A stretch of DNA of 64,000 nucleotides from CAWDZK01 sp963726615 (GTDB lineage: Bacteria > Actinomycetota > Actinomycetes > JACCUZ01): assembly GCA_963726615.1 (NCBI GenBank), contig CAVSCX010000010.1, positions 186,001 through 250,000 on the forward strand, in the 5' to 3' direction. The notes below the pieces were generated by a model. The model saw only the letters and a program-made list of their open reading frames with translations. It was not told the origin of the DNA and made no database searches. This document shows positions 42,397-51,559 of the stretch, in pieces. Made by a program: the position numbers and the translations under genes. Within the stretch, counting starts at the first letter, position 1; every line of letters starts with the position of its first letter.

Positions 42397-43065
42397 TCAC
42401 GGCTGCATCGTGACGGGCTCGGCCGGCACGGTCAGGGGGGTGCCTGTCGCCGCACGTACGTCGTCGACGCTGACGCCCGGCGCCAGCTCGCGCAGCACGA
42501 GGCCACCACCTGCCGAGGTGCCGGTGACATCGACGACGGCGAGGTCGGTGATGATCCGGTCGACGACGGCGCGCCCGGTGTAGGGCAGCGTGCACTCGTC
42601 GACGATCTTGTGGGTGCCGTCCTTCGCGACGTGCTCCATGACGACGACGACGCGCTTCGCCCCGTGGACCAGGTCCATGGCGCCACCCATGCCCTTGACC
42701 ATCTTCCCGGGGATCATCCAGTTGGCCAGGTCGCCGCGGGCGGAGACCTGCATGGCGCCGAGGATCGCGGCGTCGATGTGACCGCCGCGGATCATCCCGA
42801 ACGACATGGCGGAGTCGAAGAACGAGGCGCCGGGCAGGAGCGTCACGGTCTCCTTGCCGGCGTTGATCAGGTCGGCGTCCTCCTCACCCTCGAACGGGTA
42901 GGGGCCGACACCGAGGATGCCGTTCTCGCTCTGCAGGGTGACGTGCACGCCCTCGGGCAGGTAGTTGGGCACGAGGGTCGGCAGGCCGATGCCGAGGTTG
43001 ACGTACTGGCCGTCCTCGAGCTCGCGGGCTGCCCGCGCCGCCATCTGCTCACGGGTGAGCGCCAT
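42397..43065 (-). CDS. scoB: 3-oxoacid CoA-transferase subunit B
   Basis: A 222-residue beta subunit of a family I CoA transferase. The catalytic Glu is in LQSENGILGVGPYP (about residue 50). Further family segments are LPGASFFDSAMSFGMIRGGHID, ANWMIPGKMVKGMGGAMDLVHGAKRV and CTLPYTGRAVVDRIITDLAV. With subunit A it moves CoA between succinyl-CoA or acyl-CoA and a 3-oxoacid such as acetoacetate. The ATG overlaps the subunit A stop (TGATG). The gene symbol is a family-level name; 3-oxoadipate transferase (pca) is an alternative. Confidence 0.9.
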   Translation of the reverse strand: MALTREQMAARAARELEDGQYVNLGIGLPTLVPNYLPEGVHVTLQSENGILGVGPYPFEGEEDADLINAGKETVTLLPGASFFDSAMSFGMIRGGHIDAAILGAMQVSARGDLANWMIPGKMVKGMGGAMDLVHGAKRVVVVMEHVAKDGTHKIVDECTLPYTGRAVVDRIITDLAVVDVTGTSAGGGLVLRELAPGVSVDDVRAATGTPLTVPAEPVTMQP

Positions 43066-43880
43066 CAGTGCTCCTGCTCGCTGCGGGGCCGCGTCGTGCG
43101 GCGTTCGATGCGCTTCTCGACGTCGGCGCCGACGTCGACCACCCGCTGCACGAAGACGCCTGGGACGTGCACGTCCTCGGGGCGGATCTCGCCGACGTCG
43201 ACGAGGTTCTCGACCTGAGCGACGGTCACGCGGCCGGCGGTGGCGCACAGCGGGTTGAAGTTCCGTGCGCTCTCGCGGAAGACGAGGTTGCCCGAGCGGT
43301 CGCCCTTCCAGGCGTGCACCAGTGCGAAGTCGGTGACGATCGACTCCTCCAGCACGTACGTCCTGGTCCCACCGCCCATCGAGAACTCGCGGGTCTCCTT
43401 CGCCGGCGAGGCCAGCGTGACCGAGCCGTCCTCGGCGTAGCGCCACGGCAGCCCGCCCTCGGCCACCTGGGTGCCGACGCCGGTGACCGTGTAGAAGGCC
43501 GGGATGCCCGCGCCGCCGGCCCGCAGCCGCTCGGCCAGCGTCCCCTGCGGGGTCAGCTCGACCTCGAGCTCGCCGGAGAGGAACTGTCGCGCGAACTCCT
43601 TGTTCTCCCCGACGTAGGACGCGGTCACCCGCGAGATGCGGTGGTCGGAGAGCAGGACGCCGAGGCCCCAGCCGTCGACACCGCAGTTGTTGGAGACGAC
43701 GTGCAGATCGCTGACCCCGGCGTCGTGCAGGGCCGCGATGAGCACGTTCGGGATGCCGCAGAGACCGAAGCCGCCCACCGCCAGGGTGCTGCCGGAAGCG
43801 ATGTCGGCCACCGCCTCAGCGGCTGATGGGCAGACCTTGTCGGCGGGGCGCAGCGCGGCCGCGGCGTCGTCAGGGGGCAC
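43065..43880 (-). CDS. scoA: 3-oxoacid CoA-transferase subunit A
   Basis: A 271-residue alpha subunit of a family I CoA transferase. Features are STLAVGGFGLCGIPNVLIAAL, VVSNNCGVDGWGLGVLL, ELEVELTPQGTLAERLRAGGAGIPAFYT and LVHAWKGDRSGNLVFRESARNFNP, the last two being strongly conserved. A TAGAGT box ends exactly six bases before the GTG at 43880, which supports this start and leaderless transcription. It forms a heteromer with the downstream subunit B. Confidence 0.9.
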   Translation of the reverse strand: MPPDDAAAALRPADKVCPSAAEAVADIASGSTLAVGGFGLCGIPNVLIAALHDAGVSDLHVVSNNCGVDGWGLGVLLSDHRISRVTASYVGENKEFARQFLSGELEVELTPQGTLAERLRAGGAGIPAFYTVTGVGTQVAEGGLPWRYAEDGSVTLASPAKETREFSMGGGTRTYVLEESIVTDFALVHAWKGDRSGNLVFRESARNFNPLCATAGRVTVAQVENLVDVGEIRPEDVHVPGVFVQRVVDVGADVEKRIERRTTRPRSEQEH

Positions 43881-43886
43881 CCGGCG

Positions 43887-43892
43887 ACTCTA
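43887..43892 (-). promoter_or_regulatory. Putative -10 box of a leaderless promoter
   Basis: TAGAGT on the minus strand ends 6 bases before the GTG start of the CoA-transferase subunit A gene. Confidence 0.45.
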
Positions 43893-43911
43893 GCCAACCG
43901 CTCTGCTCGGG

Positions 43912-45393
43912 CTACGAGCAGATGTTCTGGTCGGCCGAGCGGGTCTCCAGGGTCTCGGTCGGCTCGGGCGAGCTGGTGGAGCCGCTGACCTCGACCGGGA
44001 CCACCGAGGGCGAGTCGGTGCCGACGACGACGGTCAGTGTGCTGCCCAGGGTCACGTCCTCCTGCACGACAGAGCCCGGCAGGGAGGCCCCGAGGGTGCG
44101 CCCGGACTCGTCGTAGGCCGGGTCGTGCAGGACCGTGGTGGTCGAGTAGCTGCGGTCGGCGTTGCCGACGCCGACCACGGTGAACCCCTTCGCCGTGAGC
44201 TGGGCGGCGAGGTCGCTGGCGGCGCCCTTGACGCCCGAGCCGTTGAGCACCGTGACGCTGATCCGCTCCGGCGGTGTGACCAGCGGGGGGCCGCTCGGGG
44301 TCGCCGTCGCGGTGGGGCCGGCGGTCGGCTGGGGTCCCTTCCCGGGCAACGGCTGGTCGAAGCGCAGGGCGCGCCACACCGCATCTGCCGACGGCTTGAG
44401 CTGCACCCGGTTCGGGTTCTCCGTCCAGGGCTCGTTCGGAGCTGTGAGGAAGGTGACGTCCTTGGTCGGGATGCCACGCACCTCCTGCGCGAGGCCGGCC
44501 ATGTCCTTGAGCCCGCCGAAGTCGGTCGTCAGCGAGTTCGTCGCCGCGGCCAGGAAGTTGTAGAGCCGGTCGGGCCGGAGCAGGAGCCCCTTGTTCTTGA
44601 CCCGGGAGACCATCGAGCCGATGAATGCCTGCTGCCGGTCGATCCGGGAGATGTCCGACCCGTCGCCGATCCCGTGGCGCGTCCGCACGTAGGCCAGCGC
44701 CTGCCGACCCCGCACTGTGTGGGTGCCGGCCGAGAGGTCCAGGTGCGACTGCGGGTCGCTGACGGCGTACGGGAGGCAGACCCGGACCCCGCCGAGCGCG
44801 TCGACCATGTCCTTGAAGCCGGTGAAGTCGACGACGACGTAGTTGTCGATGCGGATCTTGGTGAGCTTCTCGACCGTGGCGATGGTGCACGCGGGTCCGG
44901 CGGCTGAGAACGCCTCGTTGAAGATCTCGAGGGACCGTGCCGCGACCACTGTGCCGTCCTCGCGGGTGCACTCGGGCATCGGGACCATCGTGTCGCGGGG
45001 GATGCTCACCGCGGTCGCCGACTTCCGGTCGGCGGCGAGGTGGACCAGGATCGTCGTGTCCGACCGCTGGCCGGCGACGTTGAGGGCGTTCTTGCCCTTC
45101 CGCTTGTCCGAGCCCATTACCAGGATGTTCGCGGCCTTCGGGTCCTCGGCGACCTTGGCGGGACGCTCCTTCGGGTTGAGCAGGCTGTCGACCTTGACCC
45201 GGTTGATGTTGCCGTCCAGCCGCTGGTAGGCGACGAACGCCGTGACCGAACCGGCCACCAGCAGCACCGCCAGCGTCGTCAGGACCGCAGTCAGCGCGCG
45301 TCGCCAGCCCGCCCGCCGGGCGGCGTGGCGGGCGCGCGGCGCGTGGCGCCGGCGGGCGGAGTGCGGCACAGCGGTCCTTGTCGTCGGTCGCAC
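43912..45393 (-). CDS. LCP family protein with C-terminal LytR_C domain
   Basis: A 493-residue protein. A basic N-terminus (about 1-30) precedes one transmembrane helix (about 33-55, LTAVLTTLAVLLVAGSVTAFVA). The LCP domain has ANILVMGSDKRKGKNAL, GQRSDTTILVHLAAD, VSIPRDTMVPMPEC, FSAAGPACTIATVEKLTKI and ALAYVRTRHGIGDGSDISRIDRQQ. A LytR_C domain (about 375-465) begins ISVTVLNGSGVKGAASDLAAQLTAKGF. It is the third LCP protein of the window and the only one with a pair of Cys (PEC, PAC) in the catalytic domain. It probably attaches a secondary polymer to peptidoglycan. Confidence 0.9.
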   Translation of the reverse strand: MRPTTRTAVPHSARRRHAPRARHAARRAGWRRALTAVLTTLAVLLVAGSVTAFVAYQRLDGNINRVKVDSLLNPKERPAKVAEDPKAANILVMGSDKRKGKNALNVAGQRSDTTILVHLAADRKSATAVSIPRDTMVPMPECTREDGTVVAARSLEIFNEAFSAAGPACTIATVEKLTKIRIDNYVVVDFTGFKDMVDALGGVRVCLPYAVSDPQSHLDLSAGTHTVRGRQALAYVRTRHGIGDGSDISRIDRQQAFIGSMVSRVKNKGLLLRPDRLYNFLAAATNSLTTDFGGLKDMAGLAQEVRGIPTKDVTFLTAPNEPWTENPNRVQLKPSADAVWRALRFDQPLPGKGPQPTAGPTATATPSGPPLVTPPERISVTVLNGSGVKGAASDLAAQLTAKGFTVVGVGNADRSYSTTTVLHDPAYDESGRTLGASLPGSVVQEDVTLGSTLTVVVGTDSPSVVPVEVSGSTSSPEPTETLETRSADQNICS

Positions 45394-45470
45394 GGACCTG
45401 CGTGCTAGCTGCGGCAGGGCCGGCCGCCGGGGGAGGCGACTGGTGCGACGGGGCGAGTCAACGGGCCAGT

Positions 45471-46268
45471 CTAAGGGACGTTCCTGGCAGTCCGGGCCGC
45501 TCCGGGGACCCAGCGGGGCAGACCGGACATCTCGGGTCCCGCCGGACCCACGCTCCCCACCAGACCCTCCTGCTCGACCCGGGCCGCCATCCGGTCGGGG
45601 GCGAGATGCCGGGCGAGGACTGCGGTGACGTCCGCGGCCAGCGGGACGAGCAGGCCCGCGAGCACCGCGTCCGCGGGCCGGCCCGCGGCCAGTGGCTCGG
45701 TGACGAGCAGGGCCCTGCCCCCGACCGGGGGCTGCTCGTGCGCCAGGGCTCCGAGCTCGGCCGCCGACAACGGGCCGGAGTCGGTGGTCAGGGCCTCGCC
45801 GGCGGGGTCGACCGGCCAGGAGGGTACGAACCTGTCACCGTGCGCGGCGACCTCCCGGTCGTAGTCGAGGGTGGTGCCCGCGGGGGGCTGGACGTCGCGC
45901 CGGGCCAGCCCGAGCGGCCCGAGCCCGAGGGCGACGACCGCACCGGCAGCGGCGGGTGGGGTGCCGTCGTACGCCAGCACGTGCACGTCGACCGGCCCTC
46001 CCGCCGGGACGACGTGCAGGCCCAGCGCCCAGCACGACTGCAGCCAGACAGCACCCTGCCAGTGGCAGGGCAGGTCGAGGGCCAGGGTGTCGCCGGGCGC
46101 GACACCGATGTCGTCGCGCAGGAGGTTCGCGGTCTTGGCCACCCAGGTGGCGAAGGTCGTGACCGAGAGCTCGGCGCGCTCGCCGGTGGCGTCGTCGTAG
46201 AACGTCAGCAGCGGCCGGGCCGGGTCCCGGCGCAGCGCCGCGTCCAGCAGGTCCGCGGGAGTGGGCAC
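45471..46268 (-). CDS. TIGR03089 family protein (AMP-ligase-like N-terminal fragment)
   Basis: A protein of about 265 residues of the actinobacterial TIGR03089 type. It resembles the N-terminal region of acyl-CoA synthetases: PLLTFYDDATGERAELSVTTFATWVAKTANLL, then GDTLALDLPCHWQGAVWLQSCWALGLHVVPAG. It lacks the AMP-binding P-loop and the C-terminal lid domain, so it is probably not an active ligase. GTG codons at 46271 and 46268 are both possible; a TAGCCT box lies six bases before the second, which I prefer. The gene precedes the LCP gene on the same strand with a 77-bp gap. Confidence 0.82.
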   Translation of the reverse strand: MPTPADLLDAALRRDPARPLLTFYDDATGERAELSVTTFATWVAKTANLLRDDIGVAPGDTLALDLPCHWQGAVWLQSCWALGLHVVPAGGPVDVHVLAYDGTPPAAAGAVVALGLGPLGLARRDVQPPAGTTLDYDREVAAHGDRFVPSWPVDPAGEALTTDSGPLSAAELGALAHEQPPVGGRALLVTEPLAAGRPADAVLAGLLVPLAADVTAVLARHLAPDRMAARVEQEGLVGSVGPAGPEMSGLPRWVPGAARTARNVP

Positions 46269-46274
46269 CACGAC

Positions 46275-46280
46275 AGGCTA
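46275..46280 (-). promoter_or_regulatory. Putative -10 box of a leaderless promoter
   Basis: TAGCCT on the minus strand ends 6 bases before the GTG at 46268 of the TIGR03089 gene. Confidence 0.4.
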
Positions 46281-46428
46281 GGCGGCAGCCCGAGCAGCGG
46301 CGGACGGCGGGACGGGCACCAAGGGCCCCGGGTCACGGGCGAGCAAAATGTCCGGCCCGCACCACGCCGAGATCGTCAAGACGCAGGGCGAGGGCGCCGA
46401 TGGCAGGGACACTGGCCGCTGGGTCGTC

Positions 46429-46458
46429 TCGTCACACCTGTCCCACCAGCACCAGCAC
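46429..46458 (+). other. 30-nt conserved element upstream of amidase gene (copy A)
   Basis: This 30-nt stretch matches 60297-60326 at 28 of 30 positions. It ends 20 bases before the amidase ATG. In one frame both copies read Ser-Ser-His-Leu-Ser-His-Gln-His-Gln-His, and both differences are third-position synonymous changes. It could be part of an upstream peptide or an RNA/DNA control element of secreted wall enzymes. Confidence 0.6.
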
Positions 46459-46478
46459 TACCTCCCGGGGGTCCCTGC

Positions 46479-49091
46479 ATGCGCCGCGCACCGTCCGCCG
46501 TCCTGCTCAGCGTCCTCGTGCCGTTGGGTCTCGTGGTCCCGGTGGCGAGCGCTCCGCACGCCGCCGCGACACCGGTGACGCCGGAGGTGCGCTCGCAGCC
46601 GCTGCACGGGGTCGCGGCCGGCGGGGGCGCCCTGCGTGGCAGCGCGAAGGCGACCTTCGCGGCGGCGGGCCGGCCGGAGGTGCTGGTACGCCGCACCCGG
46701 CTCGCCTCCTTCGACCTGCTCGGGGTGACCTGGAGGGCCGGGCGCACCGCTGACCTGCGGGTCCTCGCCCGCACCCACGGCGCCCACGGCTGGACGGCGT
46801 GGACCACGCTGGAGGCCACCGACACCCCCGGCACCCGTGAGGCGCGGCGCGCCCGGCCCGGCACCGAGCCGCTGTGGGTCGGCAGGTCGGACGGTTACCA
46901 GGTGCGGGTCGACGTGCGGAGCGGGCGGCTGCCGGCCGGGCTCCGCGTCGACCTTGTCGACCCCGGCAGCTCGGCCGCCGACGGCCGGGTCGGGGAGGGC
47001 CGGCCGATGCAGGCCGCACAGGCCGCGACCGGCCAGCCGCAGGTCTTCACCCGGGCCCAGTGGGGCGCGGACGAGTCCCTGCGACGCAACGGGCCGTCGT
47101 ACACCGGCACGCCCAAGGCCGGCTTCGTGCACCACACCGCCGGGACCAACGGGTACTCCGAGGCCGACGTCCCCAGGATCATCCGCGGCATCTACGCGTA
47201 CCACGTCAAGGGCAACGGCTGGTCCGACATCGGCTACAACTTCCTCGTCGACCGGTTCGGCCGGCTGTGGGAGGGCCGCTACGGCGGGATGACGGCGAAC
47301 GTCCTCGGCGCCCACACCGGCGGGTTCAACTCGGACAGCTTCGCGGTGTCGGCGATCGGCAACTACGACAAGGCCGCCGCGCCGGCCGGGATGGTCGACT
47401 CGATCGCGCGCCTGCTGGCCTGGAAGCTCTCGCTCGCGTTCCGCGACCCGAACGGCACGACGGTCCTCACCTCGCAGGGCGGCGGCACGTCGAGGTACCG
47501 CGCCGGCACCAAGGTCACCTTCGACGTCATCAGCGGCCATCGGGACGCGGGCAACACGTCGTGCCCGGGCAAGAACCTCTACGCCCAGCTGCCGCTGATC
47601 CGGCAGCTCACGACGCAGTACCTCGGCACCGCGCTGCTCGACCCGGCGCCGTCACCCGCGTCCGCGACGTACGGCCGGGGCGGGACGATCACCACGACCG
47701 CGCGGGTGACCAGCGACCAGACGTGGAGCATGACGATCCGGGACGTCTGCCGCGGCACCTTGGTGCGCACTCTGGGCGGCACGGCGAGCCCGGCGACCCC
47801 GCTGGCCGCCGCCTGGGACCTGCGTGACGACGCCGGTGCGCCGGTCAGGCCCGGGGCGTACGCCGTGACGCTGGCCAGTGCCGACGCCTCGAGCGCGGCC
47901 CGGACCTGGGCCGGCCAGGTCACCGTCAATGCCGCTCGGACCGCGCCCGCAGTGGCGCCACCGGTCGGCCTGCCGGGCCGGACGTCGTTCGTGCCGGTCG
48001 ACCCGATCAAGCTCTACGACACCCGGGACTCCGGCAACCTGCCGCTCGGCCCGGGCGGCCGGGTGGACCTCGTGGTCCCCGGCGCCGGCAAGGTTCCGGC
48101 CGACGGGGTCGCGGCCGTCGCGCTGAGCATCTCGTCGAGCTGTGCCACCGCGGACACGTCGGTCACCGCCTGGCCGGGCGGCGCCGCGAACCCGGGGTCG
48201 CCGGCGCTCAACGTCCGTGGCGGGACGACAGCGTCGGCCCTCGCCGTGGCGGCGCTGGGCGGCAACGGCGTCGTCAGCCTGGCCAACGCAGCGGGCACCA
48301 CGGAGCTGTCGGTGCACGTGGTCGGCTACTACCCGGTGTCGGGTGGTCAGGTGTTCCGCCCGGCCAGGACTCTGCGGCTGTACGACTCTCGCCGCGACGC
48401 AGCCGGTCCGCTCACGCCGGAGAGCGCCCGGACGGTGACCATGCCGGTGCTGTCCGGCATCCCCGCCGCCTCGATGACCGGCGCGCTGCTCAACGTCACG
48501 GCAGTAGGCCCGCGCGGCACGGGGACGCTCACGGTGCAGTCGCCGGCCTCCGGCCGCGACACCGCGACTCTGGCCTACTCGCACGGCTCCATGGTGAAGA
48601 GCCGCGTCGTCGCCCGGCTGCAGGACGGCACGTTCACACTCACCTCGCACGCCGCCGCCACCCACGTCGTCGTCGACGTCGTCGGCTGGTGGGCGCCGCC
48701 TGAGGTCGTGCGGGGCAGGCTGTTCCAGACCCGGGCGGCCACCCGGGTCCTCGACACCCGCACCGGCCTCGGGGTCGCGCGGCACCGCGTCGGCAAGCTG
48801 CGCAAGGGTCGGGTGGTCACGGTGAAGGTCGCCGGCCGGCTCAAGCCGGCCCCGGCGCGGGCCCGCGCCGTCGTGCTGAACCTCACCGCCCGCGACGCCA
48901 CCAGGCGGACGTTCGTGACGGCGTGGCCCAAGGGCAAGCGCCGGCCCGCGTTCCCCGACCTGTCCGTGCCGGCCTGGCGGACGACCGCCAACCTCGTCGT
49001 CCTGCGGGTCGGCCGCAAGGGTCGCATCAAGATCACGAACGGTTCGGGGTCCACCCACGTGGTCGCGGACGTCGTCGGCTACTACCCCTGA
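46479..49091 (+). CDS. Secreted PGRP/N-acetylmuramoyl-L-alanine amidase-type protein with C-terminal repeats
   Basis: An 870-residue exported protein. A signal peptide (MRRAPSAVLLSVLVPLGLVV, cleavage around ASAPHAAA) precedes a beta-rich region. The PGRP/amidase_2 domain (about 185-385) has FTRAQWGADESLRR, AGFVHHTAGTNGYSE with a zinc His, IGYNFLVDRFGRLWEGRYGG, LGAHTGGFNSDSF and VISGHRDAGNTSCPGKNLY. An FlgD/Ig-like module follows (about 400-480). Three C-terminal repeats then begin PIKLYDTRDSG, TLRLYDSRRDA and ATRVLDTRTG, each ending in a VVGYYP or VVGWW strand. It cleaves or binds peptidoglycan outside the membrane. The ATG has GGGGG upstream and a conserved 30-nt element. Confidence 0.87.
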   Translation: MRRAPSAVLLSVLVPLGLVVPVASAPHAAATPVTPEVRSQPLHGVAAGGGALRGSAKATFAAAGRPEVLVRRTRLASFDLLGVTWRAGRTADLRVLARTHGAHGWTAWTTLEATDTPGTREARRARPGTEPLWVGRSDGYQVRVDVRSGRLPAGLRVDLVDPGSSAADGRVGEGRPMQAAQAATGQPQVFTRAQWGADESLRRNGPSYTGTPKAGFVHHTAGTNGYSEADVPRIIRGIYAYHVKGNGWSDIGYNFLVDRFGRLWEGRYGGMTANVLGAHTGGFNSDSFAVSAIGNYDKAAAPAGMVDSIARLLAWKLSLAFRDPNGTTVLTSQGGGTSRYRAGTKVTFDVISGHRDAGNTSCPGKNLYAQLPLIRQLTTQYLGTALLDPAPSPASATYGRGGTITTTARVTSDQTWSMTIRDVCRGTLVRTLGGTASPATPLAAAWDLRDDAGAPVRPGAYAVTLASADASSAARTWAGQVTVNAARTAPAVAPPVGLPGRTSFVPVDPIKLYDTRDSGNLPLGPGGRVDLVVPGAGKVPADGVAAVALSISSSCATADTSVTAWPGGAANPGSPALNVRGGTTASALAVAALGGNGVVSLANAAGTTELSVHVVGYYPVSGGQVFRPARTLRLYDSRRDAAGPLTPESARTVTMPVLSGIPAASMTGALLNVTAVGPRGTGTLTVQSPASGRDTATLAYSHGSMVKSRVVARLQDGTFTLTSHAAATHVVVDVVGWWAPPEVVRGRLFQTRAATRVLDTRTGLGVARHRVGKLRKGRVVTVKVAGRLKPAPARARAVVLNLTARDATRRTFVTAWPKGKRRPAFPDLSVPAWRTTANLVVLRVGRKGRIKITNGSGSTHVVADVVGYYP

Positions 49092-49149
49092 CCCTCCGGC
49101 AGCCGGCAGCCGGCGTCCGCGGCGGGTCGGGCCGCGCGCCGCACGCCGG

Positions 49150-49155
49150 TAGGGT
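49150..49155 (+). promoter_or_regulatory. Putative -10 box close to GT2 start
   Basis: TAGGGT ends 10 bases before the ATG at 49166, with no clear ribosome-binding site between. This fits leaderless or very short-leader transcription. Confidence 0.35.
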
Positions 49156-49165
49156 GGCCCGCGAC

Positions 49166-50167
49166 ATGAGCGAGCAGACGGCACACCGCAGCGAACCCAC
49201 CACCCAGGTGCTGACCCCGGTCGAGGCACCGGTGGTCGAGCAGCACGACACCCCGGCACCCAGCGGTGACGAGAGCGGGCGACCGGTCGCGACGATCGTG
49301 CTGCCCTGCTACAACGAGCACGAGCACGTGATCGCCGAGGTCGAGCGGATCTGCGCGGCGATGGACGCCAGCGGCATCCCCTACGAGCTGCTCGCCATCG
49401 ATGACGCGTCCACCGACGACACCCTCCAGCTCCTGCTCGACGCGCGGTCCCGCTTCCCGTCGATGCGGGTCATGCCGTTCCGCCGCAACGGCGGCTCCGG
49501 CACGGCTCGGCGCATCGGCAGCTACGAGGCGCGCGGCGAGATCGTGGTCTGGACCGACGCCGACATGACCTACCCGAACGACCGCATCCCGGAGTTCGTC
49601 CAGACGCTGCTCGACGACCCGACGTACGACCAGGTCGTGGGCGCGCGCAGGTCCGAGGAGGGCACCCACAAGCTGCTCCGGGTGCCGGCGAAGTGGATCA
49701 TCCGCAAGATCGCCGAGCGGCTGTCGAACTCCTCGATCCCCGACCTGAACTCCGGGCTGCGCGCGTTCCGCCGATCGGTGTCGCTGCCGTACCTGCGGCT
49801 GCTGCCACCCGGCTTCTCCTGCGTCACGACCATCACCCTGGCGTTCCTGTCCAACCAGCACGACATCAAGTACGTGCCGATCGAGTACGCCAAGCGCAGC
49901 GGCACCTCGAAGTTCCACTTCGTCAAGGACGCCTACCGCTACATCCTCCAGGTGCTGCGGATGGTCATGTACTTCAACCCGCTGAAGGTCCTGATGCCGC
50001 TGGCCCTGTGGCTGATCACCATCGGGCTCGTCAAGGGCGTCTACGACTTGTTCGCGCACTTCGGCCGGTTCGCGGTCAACACCGTGCTCATCTTCATCAC
50101 CGGCATGCTCATCGCGGCCCTCGCGCTGCTCGCGGACCTCATCGTGCGGTCCCGGTCGGAGATCTGA
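49166..50167 (+). CDS. Glycosyltransferase family 2 protein (DPM1/GtrB-like) with C-terminal membrane helices
   Basis: A 333-residue GT2 enzyme resembling polyprenyl-phosphate sugar synthases. A disordered N-terminus (about 1-42) leads into ATIVLPCYNEHEHVIAEVERI, LLAIDDASTDDTLQLLLDARS and GEIVVWTDADMTYPNDRIPEF with the DAD motif. GARRSEEGTHKLLRVPAKWIIRK and DLNSGLRAFRR follow. Two hydrophobic helices at about 275-330 anchor it. It probably loads a sugar onto polyprenyl phosphate as donor for GT-C enzymes such as the one at 40803-42386. The next gene encodes a flippase-like membrane protein. Confidence 0.87.
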   Translation: MSEQTAHRSEPTTQVLTPVEAPVVEQHDTPAPSGDESGRPVATIVLPCYNEHEHVIAEVERICAAMDASGIPYELLAIDDASTDDTLQLLLDARSRFPSMRVMPFRRNGGSGTARRIGSYEARGEIVVWTDADMTYPNDRIPEFVQTLLDDPTYDQVVGARRSEEGTHKLLRVPAKWIIRKIAERLSNSSIPDLNSGLRAFRRSVSLPYLRLLPPGFSCVTTITLAFLSNQHDIKYVPIEYAKRSGTSKFHFVKDAYRYILQVLRMVMYFNPLKVLMPLALWLITIGLVKGVYDLFAHFGRFAVNTVLIFITGMLIAALALLADLIVRSRSEI

Positions 50168-50190
50168 CCCCGGCTCCGGGGGACCAGCCG

Positions 50191-51129
50191 GTGGTGGTGG
50201 ACGCGCCCGAGGGCTCCCGGCGCCGTGCGTCGTGGCGCCGGACGGCCGTGTCCGGCGTGCTCGTCGTGGCGATGGTCGTCGCCTTCGCCGTGGTGCTTCG
50301 CGGCCAGTGGGCCGACATCGTCGACTCGCTCGGCCGCCAGCACTGGTACGCCGTGCTCGGGGCGTTCGGGCTCGCCCTGGTCGGCGTGGTGGTCAGCTTC
50401 GTGATCTGGCGCGGCACCCTGGCGGTGCTCGGCTCGCGTCTGCCCGCGCTCGCCGCGGCCCGGCTGTTCTTCGTCACCCAGCTCGGCAAGTACCTCCCGG
50501 GCGCCGTCTGGCCGGTGCTCGCGCAGATGCGCCTCGGCAAGGAGCTCGGCGTCCCGCGGCAGCGGATGGGGCTGGCGTTCCTGCTGACGCTCGGTCTCTC
50601 GACCCTTGTCGGCATCCTCGTCGGCGCGGCGGCGCTGCCGGCCCTGCTGCGCGCCGAGGGCAGGGTGGTGCTGCTCGGGCTGCTCGCAGTGCCGCTGCTC
50701 GTCGCACTGCTCGTGCCGAGAGTGCTCAACGCACTGCTCGGCACCGGGCTCCGAGTCCTGCGCCGCCCAGGCCTCGAGCGCCCGCTGCACGAGGGCGATG
50801 TCGTGCGCGGCGTCGGGTCGGCCCTGCTGTTCTGGCTGCTGTACGGCGGTCACGTCTGGCTGCTCGCGGTGGGCCTCGGCGCCGACCCGCTGCGCGCTCT
50901 TCCGGTCGCGGTCGGCGGGTTCGCCATCGCCTTCTCGCTGGGACCGTTGCTGGTGGTGCTGCCGGCCGGGGCCGGCGTCCGCGAAGCCGTGCTGATCCTG
51001 CTGCTGCACGCGGTGCTGCCCACCTCCGACGCCGCAGCGGTGGCGCTCACCTCGCGCGGGTTGCTGATGGCGACCGACGGCCTGCTCGCCCTCGGCGCTG
51101 CGCTGCTACCGCGGAGTGGTCCTCGGTAG
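50191..51129 (+). CDS. Lysylphosphatidylglycerol synthase TM region / YbhN-like membrane protein
   Basis: A 312-residue protein with about eight helices of the LPG_synthase_TM/UPF0104 (YbhN, AglD) type. The conserved core ARLFFVTQLGKYLPGAVWPVLAQMRLGKELGVPRQRMGLAF (about 90-130) is diagnostic. ALLFWLLYGGHVWLLAVGLG and LGPLLVVLPAGAGVREAVLILLL follow. Members are often encoded next to polyprenyl-sugar synthases and are proposed flippases or glycolipid-related proteins. The GTG at 50191 is preferred (GGGGGA upstream); further GTG codons follow directly. It is encoded 23 bases after the GT2 gene. Confidence 0.82.
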   Translation: MVVDAPEGSRRRASWRRTAVSGVLVVAMVVAFAVVLRGQWADIVDSLGRQHWYAVLGAFGLALVGVVVSFVIWRGTLAVLGSRLPALAAARLFFVTQLGKYLPGAVWPVLAQMRLGKELGVPRQRMGLAFLLTLGLSTLVGILVGAAALPALLRAEGRVVLLGLLAVPLLVALLVPRVLNALLGTGLRVLRRPGLERPLHEGDVVRGVGSALLFWLLYGGHVWLLAVGLGADPLRALPVAVGGFAIAFSLGPLLVVLPAGAGVREAVLILLLHAVLPTSDAAAVALTSRGLLMATDGLLALGAALLPRSGPR

Positions 51130-51221
51130 GCCTTCCGCAGGTGCTGGGCTTGCGTCGGAGTCGCCGCGTCGGCCGCCAGAGGGGAACCGGAGGTCGGCTC
51201 CGCCCGTCGTCGGGCTGGTCG

Positions 51222-51557
51222 GTGCTGTCGCACGACGAGCTCGCCGCCGTGGTGCGGGACCTGACCACGGTGCGAGCGCAGTGCGACGCCCTGCTGGCGG
51301 CGGTCGGCGAGGTCGATGCCCGCGGCACCTTCGCCCTGGACGGGGCGATCATCCCGGGGTCGTGGGTGCGGGCGGTCACCCACGCCACCCCCGCGCAGGC
51401 GGCCCGGCTGGTGCGGACCGCGCGGGCCCTGCGGTCCGGGCGGCTGCCCGACACCGTCGCCGCGCTGACCGCCGGCGCGATCACCGGTCGGCACGCGGGC
51501 GTGATCGCCGACGCTGTCACCAACGCCCCCGACGGGGCGGTCGCCCTGATCGAGCCA
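51222..51557 (+). pseudogene. Truncated DUF222 (13E12-type) protein remnant
   Basis: From the GTG at 51222 the frame encodes about 110 residues typical of the N-terminus of DUF222/HNH proteins (LSHDELAAVVRDLTTVRAQCDALL, VRAVTHATPAQAARLVRTARAL, LTAGAITGRHAGVIADAV). At DGAVALIEP, where full-length relatives continue for several hundred residues, the sequence switches abruptly into the 128-bp direct repeat. The HNH domain is absent. The frame stays open to 51953 but is no longer protein-like. I interpret it as a gene broken by recombination or insertion at about 51555. Confidence 0.75.
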
Positions 51558-51559
51558 CC

